NCBI GenBank assembly: GCA_937124505.1
Contig: CAKZKV010000186.1
Coordinates: forward strand, 1-7,467
Direction of reading: 5' to 3'
Length of the DNA: 7,467 bases
DNA from: an uncultured Alphaproteobacteria bacterium
GTDB taxonomy: Bacteria; Pseudomonadota; Alphaproteobacteria; Micavibrionales; Micavibrionaceae
The position numbers and the translations under genes are program-made. A model generated the notes under the pieces. The model was not told the origin of the DNA. It saw only the letters and a program-made list of their open reading frames with translations, and ran no database searches. Shown here piece after piece: positions 1 through 5,750 of the stretch. Every line of letters starts with the position of its first letter. Position 1 is the first letter of the stretch.

Positions 1-429
1 GGCAGACCGGGCGCATCTCAGGAAGACATTGAGCAGGCGTCCAAAATGGCGGCGGCGGATGCGTTTATCAGGAACCTGCCGGAAGGCTATGACACCGTCC
101 TTGGTGAAGACGGCACGAAGCTCTCCGGGGGACAACGACAGAGAATATCCATTGCCCGTGCGATTTTGCGCGATGCGCCTGTTTTGTTACTGGATGAAGC
201 AACCTCCGCTCTCGATAGCGAGGCAGAGCGTGCCATTCATACGGCACTGTCCGAATTTGAGCAGGGGCGCACAACGCTTGTCATCGCACACCGCCTCTCA
301 ACCGTGCAAAACGCCGACAAAATTATTGTGATGGATCGGGGGCGCATTGTTGAGGAGGGGACACATACAGAATTAATTCGTAAAAAGGGGCATTATGCCC
401 AGATGGTCAAACTGCTGGAGGACAAATGA
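1..429 (+). CDS. ABC exporter, C-terminal part of nucleotide-binding domain (MsbA-like), 5' truncated
   Basis: The reading frame is open from the left edge, so only the last 142 residues are seen. They form the second half of an ABC ATPase domain: signature motif LSGGQRQ (visible residues 41-47), Walker B VLLLDE with catalytic Glu66, D-loop SALD (69-72) and switch His97 in IAHRLS. The Walker A motif and any transmembrane part lie outside the window. The wording ([24 protein letters not shown] near the end) is typical of fused half-transporters such as MsbA/LmrA, which export lipids or drugs across the inner membrane as homodimers. The substrate cannot be told from this part. The stop TGA overlaps the ATG of the next gene by 4 bases (ATGA), which suggests translational coupling with the hydrolase. 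Confidence 0.93.
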   Translation, partial: GRPGASQEDIEQASKMAAADAFIRNLPEGYDTVLGEDGTKLSGGQRQRISIARAILRDAPVLLLDEATSALDSEAERAIHTALSEFEQGRTTLVIAHRLSTVQNADKIIVMDRGRIVEEGTHTELIRKKGHYAQMVKLLEDK

Positions 430-1265
430 CAGCAAGGGCCTTTTACATGCTGATTTTGGGGCCGGTTTTTGTCTATGTTGTGCTGTTGACACTTCTGGTG
501 ATTTTTCAACGCTCTTTTATTTATTTTCCGGACACTACGCGGCCTGACCTTGCCGCATATGGGCAAGTGGCGGAAGGTTATCAGGTCATCACCGCCCAGA
601 CCGAAGACGGCTTGCGACTCGAAGGATGGTACTATCAAGGCGATGCGGACAAGCCTGTGATCCTCTGGTTTCATGGCAATGCCAGCAATTATGCGAACCG
701 GGTGTATTGGGCACAACACCTCACAAAAGCGGGGTACAGCGTTGTTTTAGCGGGTTATCGCGGGTATGCCGGAAATCCGGGGACATATACAGAAGGAAAT
801 TTATACAAGGATGCACATGCCTGGGTCAAAACGGTTCAAAACGATCTGCATGTTTCTCCCGGTAACCTTGTTTTATATGGCGAGTCGCTCGGATCGGGGA
901 TTGCCGTTGAGATCGCGACTCACTATGACGTCAGGGCTCTTATCTTGCATACGCCTTATAAAAGCCTGCGGGCGTTGGCGGAAAGGACTTATCCGATTTT
1001 TCCGATTAAATACGTGATGTATGATCAGTATGACAGCTTGTCCCGTATTCCTCATATTCACAAAATGCCTGTTCTGATGTTTCACGGAACACAGGACAAT
1101 GTCATTCCTTTTACTCATGCACGAGAGTTATTCGACGCGGCGCCGAAGCCCAAAACCTTTGTGGCGCTTGAGGGTGCGTCCCATTCTGACGTCTTTAGCT
1201 ACGGAGCAGACCGGGCGATTTTTGATTTCCTAAATCAAACAAAAAGTGATGCAGTGCAGAAATAG
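426..1265 (+). CDS. Membrane-anchored alpha/beta hydrolase (BEM46/ABHD13-17-like serine hydrolase)
   Basis: The 279-residue protein starts with a single hydrophobic helix (about residues 6-27), which probably anchors it to the inner membrane. An alpha/beta-hydrolase fold follows. The oxyanion-hole motif is HGN (83-85), the nucleophile is Ser154 in GESLG, the acid is Asp224 in [10 protein letters not shown], and the base is His253 in GASHSD. All three catalytic residues are present, so an active esterase, lipase or thioesterase is expected; the substrate is unknown. The anchored N-terminus followed by a [12 protein letters not shown] stretch and HGN is typical of the BEM46/ABHD13-17 group. The start ATG lies inside the stop of the ABC exporter gene, so both are likely one operon. 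A lipid-related substrate would suit that context but is inference. Confidence 0.9.
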   Translation: MTARAFYMLILGPVFVYVVLLTLLVIFQRSFIYFPDTTRPDLAAYGQVAEGYQVITAQTEDGLRLEGWYYQGDADKPVILWFHGNASNYANRVYWAQHLTKAGYSVVLAGYRGYAGNPGTYTEGNLYKDAHAWVKTVQNDLHVSPGNLVLYGESLGSGIAVEIATHYDVRALILHTPYKSLRALAERTYPIFPIKYVMYDQYDSLSRIPHIHKMPVLMFHGTQDNVIPFTHARELFDAAPKPKTFVALEGASHSDVFSYGADRAIFDFLNQTKSDAVQK

Positions 1266-1269
1266 ATAC

Positions 1270-1298
1270 TTGCAATTTATTTTTCAGAGGCGTAAGAC
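1270..1298 (+). promoter_or_regulatory. Weak candidate sigma-70-type promoter before the CBS gene
   Basis: TTGCAA (1270-1275) and TAAGAC (1293-1298) are separated by 17 bases, in the 73-base gap between the hydrolase and the CBS gene. They match the -35 consensus at four of six bases and the -10 at three of six. No intrinsic terminator hairpin is visible in the gap, so read-through from the upstream genes is also possible. Confidence 0.25.
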
Positions 1299-1338
1299 CT
1301 TCCCCTAGTGAATCTAGAAATAGGAAAAGAGGTTTTAT

Positions 1339-1824
1339 ATGCCCTGCGAAACAGCCACATTGACAGATGTTTACACTGTCAAGCCTAATATGAAAGTCGA
1401 GGAAGCCCTCGCTTACATCCATGAAAAAAACGTTCGAACCATGCCTGTGATTGATGTAGATAACAGGCTATTGGGGATGTTTGGTTTAGCGCCCCTTATG
1501 AAAAGCCTGTTGCCGGTTGCGGTGACAATGGAAGAAGGCCTGCAAAAGCTGGGCTTTGTTGTCGGCGCGGGCCCGGGCATTGCAAAACGCTTGAAAAAAG
1601 CAAAGGACAAAACCGTAGCTGATGTGATGCAACAGGACGTCATCGTGGTGTATCCTGCAACCTCTCTGTGGGAAGGTATTCGCCTGATGGTCAAATACGG
1701 CAGCCCCATTCCCGTTGTGGAAGAGGAAAGCGGTAAGTTTTTAGGTATTCTCTCCGAGCAATCGGCCATGACGGATTTAGAGAATATGTTGGCCGAGTTG
1801 GAAGCAGAAGAACAGCTTTCATAA
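1339..1824 (+). CDS. Stand-alone CBS-domain pair protein
   Basis: The 161-residue soluble protein consists almost wholly of two CBS motifs. The first spans about residues 8-56 (TVKPNMKVEEAL, then VRTMPVIDVDNRLLGM). The second spans about 93-148 (VADVMQQDVIVVYPATSL, then SPIPVVEEESGKFLGILSE). They are joined by a charged linker (about 57-92). CBS pairs (Bateman modules) usually bind adenine nucleotides and regulate an attached or partner protein. There is no catalytic domain, so this is likely a regulatory subunit; the transporter encoded 26 bases downstream is the obvious candidate partner (inference from position). A good ribosome-binding site, AGAGG (1328-1332), precedes the ATG. The glutamate-rich tail could form a short helix. 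Confidence 0.9.
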   Translation: MPCETATLTDVYTVKPNMKVEEALAYIHEKNVRTMPVIDVDNRLLGMFGLAPLMKSLLPVAVTMEEGLQKLGFVVGAGPGIAKRLKKAKDKTVADVMQQDVIVVYPATSLWEGIRLMVKYGSPIPVVEEESGKFLGILSEQSAMTDLENMLAELEAEEQLS

Positions 1825-1850
1825 AATCATAGAAGGGATAGGAAAATAAA

Positions 1851-3209
1851 ATGCTTCCAGCAGAAACAGGACACCAGACCTTGGATTTGATCGATGGGTT
1901 TGGCTACCAGGCCATTATAGCGGCAGGAATTTTGATTGTCGTTTACGCCTTTATTATTACAGAAAGACTTAATCAGGCTGTTATCGCTCTGACAGGGGCG
2001 TGTATCCTGATTTTGACAGGTGTGATTAACCAGGAACTCGCGGTGGAAGGGATCGACTTCAATACGATTTTCCTTTTGATCGGTATGATGGTGATCGTCA
2101 CCATTGCCAAAAGGACGGGAGTGTTCCAGTTTGTGGCCATCTTGTCGGCCAAGTCGGTGAGGGGGAATCCCAGGCTTCTTCTGATTATCCTGCCCTTGAT
2201 TACGGCGGTTTTCTCAGCGCTTCTCGATAACGTGACGACGGTTCTGTTGATTGTTCCCATCACACTCCTCTTGACGGAGCAGTTGAAACTTTCTCCTTAT
2301 CCGTTCCTGTTCGCCCTGATTTTTTCGTCCAATATTGGCGGTACGGCGACCCTGATTGGTGATCCGCCGAACATCCTGATCGGGTCTGCGGTTGGTTTGA
2401 GCTTTACAGACTTTGTCTATAACGTGGGGCCTGTGTCATTTATCACAATGATTATCCTGTTTGGTGTTTTTGACCTGATCTGGGGACGTAATTTGAAAAC
2501 TTCCCTGAAAGCGCGGGCACACCTGCTGCGATATAATGCACGGGAAGCCTTGACCGACATTCCGCTTCTGATCAAATCCATGATTACCATGGCGCTGGTT
2601 CTGGCCGGGTTTGTGATCGGTCACCACCATGGTATCGAAGCCGGGACGGTGGCTCTCTCCGGTGCTGCGTTGCTTCTGTTACTGGATACCTACTACCAGA
2701 AGTCCGAAGACCAGACAAAAAGCGTTCAAAAGACGCTGGAAGAAGTCGAATGGGAAACCATTTTCTTCTTCATGGGCCTCTTTATCCTTGTGAAAGGGGT
2801 GGAGCATACCGGCCTGTTGCAAATGCTGGGTGAGGAACTGATTAACCTGACAAACGGTGATCTCTTCACAGCGGCTATGGTCATTCTTTGGTCGTCTTCT
2901 ATCGTGTCTGCCGTTGTGAACAACATTCCGTTCGTGGCGACAATGATTCCGATGATGGAAGCCATGGCGCCGGATATGGGCGGCGAACAAGCTATCATGC
3001 CTCTGTGGTGGGCGTTGTCTCTGGGCGCATGTCTCGGCGGGAACGGCTCTCTGGTCGGCGCGAGTGCCAACGTGATGGTTGCCAGCTTTGCCGAAAGAGC
3101 CGGTCAGCGTATTTCTTTCGTGAAATTCATGATGATGGCCTTTCCGTTGATGATCTTTACGATCTTTATTAGTATGATATATGTATGGCTCGTCTATTTC
3201 GGATCTTGA
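1851..3209 (+). CDS. ArsB/NhaD-type ion transporter (IT superfamily, SLC13/P-protein-like)
   Basis: The 452-residue integral membrane protein has many hydrophobic helices and the two pseudo-symmetric halves of the ion-transporter superfamily. The first half carries SALLDNVTT (122-130) and NIGGTATLIGDPPN (161-174). The second half carries the equivalent SAVVNNIPF (353-361) and a glycine-rich LGACLGGNGSLVGASAN (391-407). These helix-break motifs resemble the ArsB arsenite pump, NhaD sodium/proton antiporters and the human P protein. The substrate (Na+/H+ exchange, arsenite or an organic anion) cannot be decided by eye. No arsenic genes (arsR, arsC) are nearby, which weakens an arsenite role. 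An AGAAGGGATAGGA ribosome-binding region precedes the ATG. The gene probably shares a transcript with the CBS gene before it and the DUF192 gene that overlaps its end. Confidence 0.9.
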   Translation: MLPAETGHQTLDLIDGFGYQAIIAAGILIVVYAFIITERLNQAVIALTGACILILTGVINQELAVEGIDFNTIFLLIGMMVIVTIAKRTGVFQFVAILSAKSVRGNPRLLLIILPLITAVFSALLDNVTTVLLIVPITLLLTEQLKLSPYPFLFALIFSSNIGGTATLIGDPPNILIGSAVGLSFTDFVYNVGPVSFITMIILFGVFDLIWGRNLKTSLKARAHLLRYNAREALTDIPLLIKSMITMALVLAGFVIGHHHGIEAGTVALSGAALLLLLDTYYQKSEDQTKSVQKTLEEVEWETIFFFMGLFILVKGVEHTGLLQMLGEELINLTNGDLFTAAMVILWSSSIVSAVVNNIPFVATMIPMMEAMAPDMGGEQAIMPLWWALSLGACLGGNGSLVGASANVMVASFAERAGQRISFVKFMMMAFPLMIFTIFISMIYVWLVYFGS

Positions 3210-3676
3210 TGATTTTATCTCTCTGCCTTGTCCCTCTGGCTGCATGCTCGGAGGAACAAGGCAAGCGTGACAGCACGCAACAGCAATCTGACGGCTACGT
3301 CCGAAAACCCCTCAAAATTACCACGCAGGATGGCCGCGATCTGTTTTTTCAGGTGGAAGTTGCCAATACCCCCGAAAGCAGGGCAAAAGGCCTGATGTTC
3401 CGGGAAGAGCTGGCGCCGGATCATGGTATGATCTTTTTATTTTCTGATGCCAAACCGCGGTCTTTCTGGATGCGGAATACGTTTCTGGCGCTGGATATCA
3501 TTTTTGTGGATGACATAGGCAGGATTACCACAATTGGGGAGGGAAAACCCCTGAATGAATCTCCCGTCCTGTCAAACGGAGCAGCCAGGGCCGCGATTGA
3601 ACTGAACCGGGGAACGGCAGAACGACTGGGAATCCAGATTGGAGACCAGATTCACTTTTTAGGATTAAATCAGTAA
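3185..3676 (+). CDS. DUF192 family lipoprotein
   Basis: The 163-residue protein has a short signal peptide with Arg3 and Arg6, a hydrophobic core and a lipobox LAAC ending at Cys21, so it is probably lipidated and exported. Ser22 after the cysteine does not suggest inner-membrane retention. Residues about 43-160 are a complete DUF192 domain, with AKGLMFRE (67-74), GMIFLF (81-86), SFWMRNTFLALDIIFVD (93-109) and a C-terminal GDQIHF. The molecular function of DUF192 is not established. The gene starts inside the transporter gene, overlapping it by 25 bases, with no clear ribosome-binding site, so translational coupling is likely. A second in-frame ATG at 3209 overlaps the transporter stop, but starting there would drop both arginines of the signal peptide; I prefer 3185. 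Confidence 0.9.
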   Translation: MARLFRILMILSLCLVPLAACSEEQGKRDSTQQQSDGYVRKPLKITTQDGRDLFFQVEVANTPESRAKGLMFREELAPDHGMIFLFSDAKPRSFWMRNTFLALDIIFVDDIGRITTIGEGKPLNESPVLSNGAARAAIELNRGTAERLGIQIGDQIHFLGLNQ

Positions 3677-3702
3677 AAAGTCTTGCATTTCTGACGCAAG
3701 AC
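3675..3702 (-). terminator. Intrinsic terminator reading on the minus strand
   Basis: GTCTTGC (3680-3686) and GCAAGAC (3696-3702) form a perfect 7-bp inverted repeat around a 9-base loop. On the minus strand the hairpin is followed directly by five T (plus-strand A at 3675-3679), the layout of a rho-independent terminator. On the plus strand no T run follows, so it is a poor terminator for the DUF192 gene. It would end transcripts arriving from the right, including antisense to tRNA-Pro and the small ORF at 3808-3984. Three of the seven stem pairs are A-T, so it is of moderate strength. Confidence 0.5.
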
Positions 3703-3711
3703 GCATATCAC
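3683..3711 (+). promoter_or_regulatory. Candidate promoter of tRNA-Pro
   Basis: TTGCAT (3683-3688) and TATCAC (3706-3711) are 17 bases apart and would start transcription about 8 bases before the tRNA. The elements match consensus only partly. The -35 element lies inside the left arm of the inverted repeat at 3680-3702. Confidence 0.35.
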
Positions 3712-3726
3712 TGTCATGTTCTTTTT

Positions 3727-3803
3727 CGGAGTGTAGCGCAGTCTGGTAGCGCATCTGCTTTGGGAGCAGAGGGCCGGGGGTTCGAATCCCTCCACTCCGA
3801 CCA
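3727..3803 (+). tRNA. tRNA-Pro (anticodon UGG)
   Basis: The 77-base cloverleaf has the CCA end encoded. The acceptor arms CGGAGTG (3727-3733) and CACTCCG (3793-3799) pair fully, followed by discriminator A and CCA. The D stem is GCGC/GCGC. The anticodon stem TCTGC/GCAGA holds the loop TTTGGGA, giving anticodon TGG with G at position 37, as expected for proline tRNAs. The T arm is GGGGG-TTCGAAT-CCCTC with one G-T pair. The 3' end shows no second copy within this window, so there is no sign of an integrated element. Confidence 0.97.
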
Positions 3804-3807
3804 TTAC

Positions 3808-3984
3808 TTAAACATCTGTTTTGGGAACTGAAACCGCAAATCCGCAGCTTCCGGCGACAATCGGTAATGTTGCGACCTGCTTTATTTGATCAGATTTTTT
3901 GGTCTTACTGCGGGATGTGCTTTTTTTATCGCCGCTTTTGGTGTGTGATGCTGTGTGGTCTGTGTCCAAATGATGGTGTCTCAT
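3808..3984 (-). CDS. Possible small His-rich protein (58 aa), unknown function
   Basis: I do not recognise a family. With the ATG at 3984 the product is 58 residues: a histidine-rich start (MRHHHLDTDH, then another His), a long stretch rich in Lys, Ser and Thr, and a more hydrophobic end with one Cys (VAGSCGFAVSV). The case for a real gene is a Shine-Dalgarno-like AGGA 8 bases before this ATG (plus-strand TCCT 3993-3996), a perfect TATAAT -10 box further upstream on the same strand (plus 4018-4023), and a terminator-like hairpin downstream on that strand (3702 to 3675). An ATG two codons earlier (3990) is too close to the AGGA. It is divergent from the sigma factor gene. The His cluster could bind metal, but that is speculation. 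It may also be a chance ORF in an intergenic stretch. Confidence 0.35.
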   Translation of the reverse strand: MRHHHLDTDHTASHTKSGDKKSTSRSKTKKSDQIKQVATLPIVAGSCGFAVSVPKTDV

Positions 3985-3989
3985 GGTCA

Positions 3990-4020
3990 TTGTCCTGAAA
4001 AGTTATCGCCTCACTATATT
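3990..4020 (+). promoter_or_regulatory. Candidate promoter of the sigma factor gene
   Basis: TATATT (4015-4020) is a good -10 hexamer. The best -35 match is TTGTCC (3990-3995), but the spacer is 19 bases, longer than usual. It overlaps the minus-strand -10 box. ECF sigma factors commonly drive their own gene from a different promoter type; I could not pick out such a motif with confidence. Confidence 0.25.
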
Positions 4021-4023
4021 ATA
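4018..4023 (-). promoter_or_regulatory. Perfect -10 box TATAAT on the minus strand
   Basis: The complement of ATTATA is exactly TATAAT. It lies in a 30-base AT-rich tract, about 34 bases before the small minus-strand ORF, and would give a leader of about 25-30 bases. No good -35 hexamer is seen at the right distance. Confidence 0.35.
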
Positions 4024-4028
4024 TTTTT

Positions 4029-4038
4029 TTAATATTAA
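4029..4038. repeat. 10-bp perfect palindrome TTAATATTAA
   Basis: The sequence is its own reverse complement and sits between the overlapping divergent -10 boxes and the sigma factor start. It could be an operator half or simply part of the AT-rich tract. It is not a CtrA-type TTAA-N7-TTAA site, because the spacing is two bases. Confidence 0.3.
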
Positions 4039-4040
4039 GA

Positions 4041-4640
4041 TTGTGTGAAAGTCGTCTTATTGAAAAACAGAGGCTTTCGTTATATGCTCCAGATGTGCCG
4101 GATAACTTTGAAAAAGAAAACTGGAAAGAACTTGCCGTTCTGGCGCAGGGAGGCGATCAGAAAGCCTATGCGCGCCTCTTAAACGAAATTCTGCCTTTCA
4201 TCATTAACAGCCTGCTGCCGAAAGTCGCAAATCCGGAATGGGCGGATGATATCGCACAGGACGTCTTGTTATCGGTTCATAAATCTCTGAACACTTATTC
4301 CGCAGACCGGGCCTTTAGACCCTGGCTGAATGCGATTATCCATTACCGGAAGACGGATTATCTGAGGAAATACTATTCCCGGCACGGTCATGCGTCGGTT
4401 CCTGTTGAGGATCAGATATCTTTGGCCGCCAATGTAACCGCACCGGAGGATGTTACCGAATACAGAAATGTGGAAAAAGCATTGCAGGCATTTCCGGAGA
4501 AACAACAAAAAATGTTCCGCATGATGAAACTGGAGGGATATACCGCCCGTGAAATTGCCGAGGAGACAGGGATGACTGAATCCGCCGTCAAAGTTTCGGT
4601 ATTCCGTACAATGGAGAAACTAAAAGAAACCCTGAATTAA
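4041..4640 (+). CDS. ECF (group 4) RNA polymerase sigma factor, SigF/ECF16-like
   Basis: The 199-residue protein has the two-domain ECF layout. Sigma region 2 spans about 38-112, with core-binding WADDIAQDVLLSVH (67-80) and FRPWLNAIIHYRKTDYLR (92-109) for promoter melting and -10 recognition. Region 4 spans about 144-196, with the helix-turn-helix YTAREIAEETGMTESAVKVSV (around 167-187) for -35 recognition. The wording resembles sigma factors that travel with DUF1109/NrsF anti-sigma factors, and such a protein follows 15 bases downstream. The start is uncertain: the frame is closed upstream at 3996-3998, and the first usable codon is TTG 4041, without a good ribosome-binding site. The next is GTG 4095. 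Family similarity begins near residue 28, so either start keeps the whole sigma fold. Confidence 0.92.
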   Translation: MCESRLIEKQRLSLYAPDVPDNFEKENWKELAVLAQGGDQKAYARLLNEILPFIINSLLPKVANPEWADDIAQDVLLSVHKSLNTYSADRAFRPWLNAIIHYRKTDYLRKYYSRHGHASVPVEDQISLAANVTAPEDVTEYRNVEKALQAFPEKQQKMFRMMKLEGYTAREIAEETGMTESAVKVSVFRTMEKLKETLN

Positions 4641-4655
4641 TAAATAACAATAAGA

Positions 4656-5288
4656 ATGAACGATATAGACAAGTTAATAGATAAACTCACACATGATCTG
4701 AAGCCTGTAAAACCGATGGCCAATCCGGCGCAGCGCGCGTTTGCATGGATTTTGACAGGCATGATCAGCATCTTTGTCGTCGGCGCGATTGTCAAATACC
4801 GTATGGACCTGGCTGAGAAAGTTCAGGAGCCAATGTTTATCGGTGAATTAATGGGAATATTTCTGCTGGCCGTCAGCGCCGCTTATGCCTCTGCCTGGTT
4901 GTCTTTGCCGGATGGCGGCTGCAAAACCAAAACGATTTACGTGCCGTATGCTATTATTCTCATCGCTTTCGCTCTTTTGCTGGGGGATATTTATGAACAT
5001 GGATATAAACTGAAAAAGTTTGAACTGCACCATTGCATCATTGATGCGACCTTGATAGGGCTGATTCCGCTGGGGCTGATGATCTGGATGACAAAACAGG
5101 GGGCGCCAACACAGCCCATTCTGGCCGCGGTAACAAACATAGTGGCAACGGGATCAATTGGGTATATCGGTTTGCGCCTGACCTGTGGCAGTGATGAAGT
5201 CGGGCATGTCTGCACGTATCATGTCATCCCGTTTGTATTTGCAGGTCTGGTGATCGGTTTGCTTGCCCGGCGGCTTTATCGGTGGTAG
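4656..5288 (+). CDS. NrsF/DUF1109-type membrane anti-sigma factor
   Basis: The 210-residue protein has a short cytoplasmic N-terminus (about 1-27, likely the sigma-binding part) and six predicted membrane helices (about 28-47, 60-82, 94-113, 127-146, 152-174, 190-206). The C-terminus RLTCGSDEVGHVC...YHVIPFVF...ARRLYRW is characteristic of the DUF1109 family, whose Caulobacter member NrsF holds SigF inactive until heavy-metal stress. From memory, NrsF depends on two cysteines 50 residues apart (131 and 181); here Cys127 and Cys177 have the same spacing and similar surroundings. Two further cysteines, Cys89 and Cys186, are present. The gene follows the sigma factor by 15 bases, so the pair is almost surely co-transcribed. 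The ribosome-binding site is weak (AATAAGA). Confidence 0.88.
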   Translation: MNDIDKLIDKLTHDLKPVKPMANPAQRAFAWILTGMISIFVVGAIVKYRMDLAEKVQEPMFIGELMGIFLLAVSAAYASAWLSLPDGGCKTKTIYVPYAIILIAFALLLGDIYEHGYKLKKFELHHCIIDATLIGLIPLGLMIWMTKQGAPTQPILAAVTNIVATGSIGYIGLRLTCGSDEVGHVCTYHVIPFVFAGLVIGLLARRLYRW

Positions 5289-5298
5289 CTTTGTTGTT

Positions 5299-5595
5299 AT
5301 GAATGTGAGAATTTACAAAACCTCCAAAAATGCCATGCAGTCAGGCCGCGCAAAGGTCGGCCAGTGGGTTCTGGAATATGAACGTCCAACAGCGCGCCGC
5401 CCGGAATCCCTGATGGGCTGGAGCAGTTCGGGGGATACCAGCAATCAGGTGTGTTTGCAGTTCGACTCGCAGGAGGATGCCGTTGCCTTTGCCGAAGAAA
5501 AAGGGTGGAATTATGATGTCAAAAAAGGGTCACAAAAGCGCATCCGACCACGTAATTACGGCGATAACTTTCGTCATATTCCTGTTCAGGACTAA
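5299..5595 (+). CDS. NDUFS4-like accessory subunit of respiratory complex I (ETC complex I subunit)
   Basis: With the ATG at 5299 the product is 98 residues and matches the NDUFS4/AQDQ (18 kDa) accessory subunit found in mitochondria and alphaproteobacteria. Hallmarks are RIYKTSKNAMQSG (4-16), WVLEYE (23-28), LMGWSSSGDT (38-47), the F-D-S-Q-E-D-A-V-A-F-A-E run (55-66) followed by KGWNY, and the terminal NYGDNFRH (86-93). The subunit sits on the peripheral arm of NADH:ubiquinone oxidoreductase. A TTG at 5263 would add 12 residues with no family match, so I reject it. The gene begins 10 bases after the anti-sigma stop, with only a poorly placed GGTGG upstream, so it may be read through from the sigma operon. 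None of the core nuo genes are in the window, as is usual for this subunit. Confidence 0.93.
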   Translation: MNVRIYKTSKNAMQSGRAKVGQWVLEYERPTARRPESLMGWSSSGDTSNQVCLQFDSQEDAVAFAEEKGWNYDVKKGSQKRIRPRNYGDNFRHIPVQD

Positions 5596-5604
5596 AGAAA
5601 AAAC

Positions 5605-5633
5605 TTTACTCTCCGGCTCATAATCATTATTTT
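5605..5633 (+). promoter_or_regulatory. Candidate promoter of tRNA-Arg
   Basis: TTTACT (5605-5610) and TATTTT (5628-5633) are 17 bases apart and would start transcription about 6 bases before the tRNA. Each matches its consensus at four of six bases. A separate CATAAT (5619-5624) is a better -10 by itself but lacks a partner. Confidence 0.35.
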
Positions 5634-5645
5634 CTTTCACGAAAC

Positions 5646-5722
5646 GGTCCCGTAGCTCAATTGGATAGAGCATCTGCCTTCTAAGCAGAGGGTTGCAGGT
5701 TCGAGTCCTGCCGGGATCGCCA
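5646..5722 (+). tRNA. tRNA-Arg (anticodon UCU)
   Basis: The 77-base cloverleaf has the CCA end encoded. Acceptor GGTCCCG (5646-5652) pairs with CGGGATC (5712-5718) with one G-T pair; discriminator G and CCA follow. The anticodon stem TCTGC/GCAGA holds the loop CTTCTAA, giving anticodon TCT for AGA/AGG codons. The T arm is GCAGG-TTCGAGT-CCTGC. It lies 50 bases after the NDUFS4-like gene and ends 28 bases before the stop of the convergent minus-strand gene. Confidence 0.97.
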
Positions 5723-5730
5723 GATTTTTT
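5723..5730 (+). terminator. T-run directly after tRNA-Arg, possible terminator
   Basis: Six consecutive T (5725-5730) begin three bases after the tRNA CCA end. There is no separate hairpin; the tRNA acceptor and T stems would have to supply the structure. The short gap to the convergent gene leaves no room for another terminator. Confidence 0.35.
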
Positions 5731-5750
5731 CTCCAATTGCATAGGCCGTT

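Noticed and set aside
1413..1769. 118-residue minus-strand ORF opposite the CBS gene
   Set aside because: It is antisense to a well-supported gene, with no motif or ribosome-binding site.
2679..3245. 188-residue minus-strand ORF opposite the transporter
   Set aside because: It is rich in His, Arg and Gln, has no recognisable domain, and lies fully antisense to a clear membrane protein; typical shadow frame.
3727..3803. tRNA-Pro as an integration site for a mobile element
   Set aside because: No duplicate of the tRNA 3' end and no integrase gene are present in the window.
4302..4313. GCAGACCGGGC seen near 2, 1205 and 4302, a possible dispersed repeat
   Set aside because: All copies lie in coding sequence; two encode the common tripeptide Ala-Asp-Arg and the third is in another frame. 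Flanks do not match.
4433..4459. Inverted GTAAC...GTTAC pair resembling ECF promoter half sites
   Set aside because: It lies inside the sigma factor coding region, with no gene start in a suitable position downstream.
5263..5298. Upstream TTG start for the NDUFS4-like gene
   Set aside because: The 12 added residues (Gly-rich, from the anti-sigma 3' end) do not match the family, which begins close to the ATG at 5299.
5530..5742. 70-residue minus-strand ORF reading GRTRTCNPLLRRQMLYPIELR
   Set aside because: It is the antisense translation of tRNA-Arg, a well-known source of spurious proteins in databases; it also overlaps the end of the NDUFS4-like gene.
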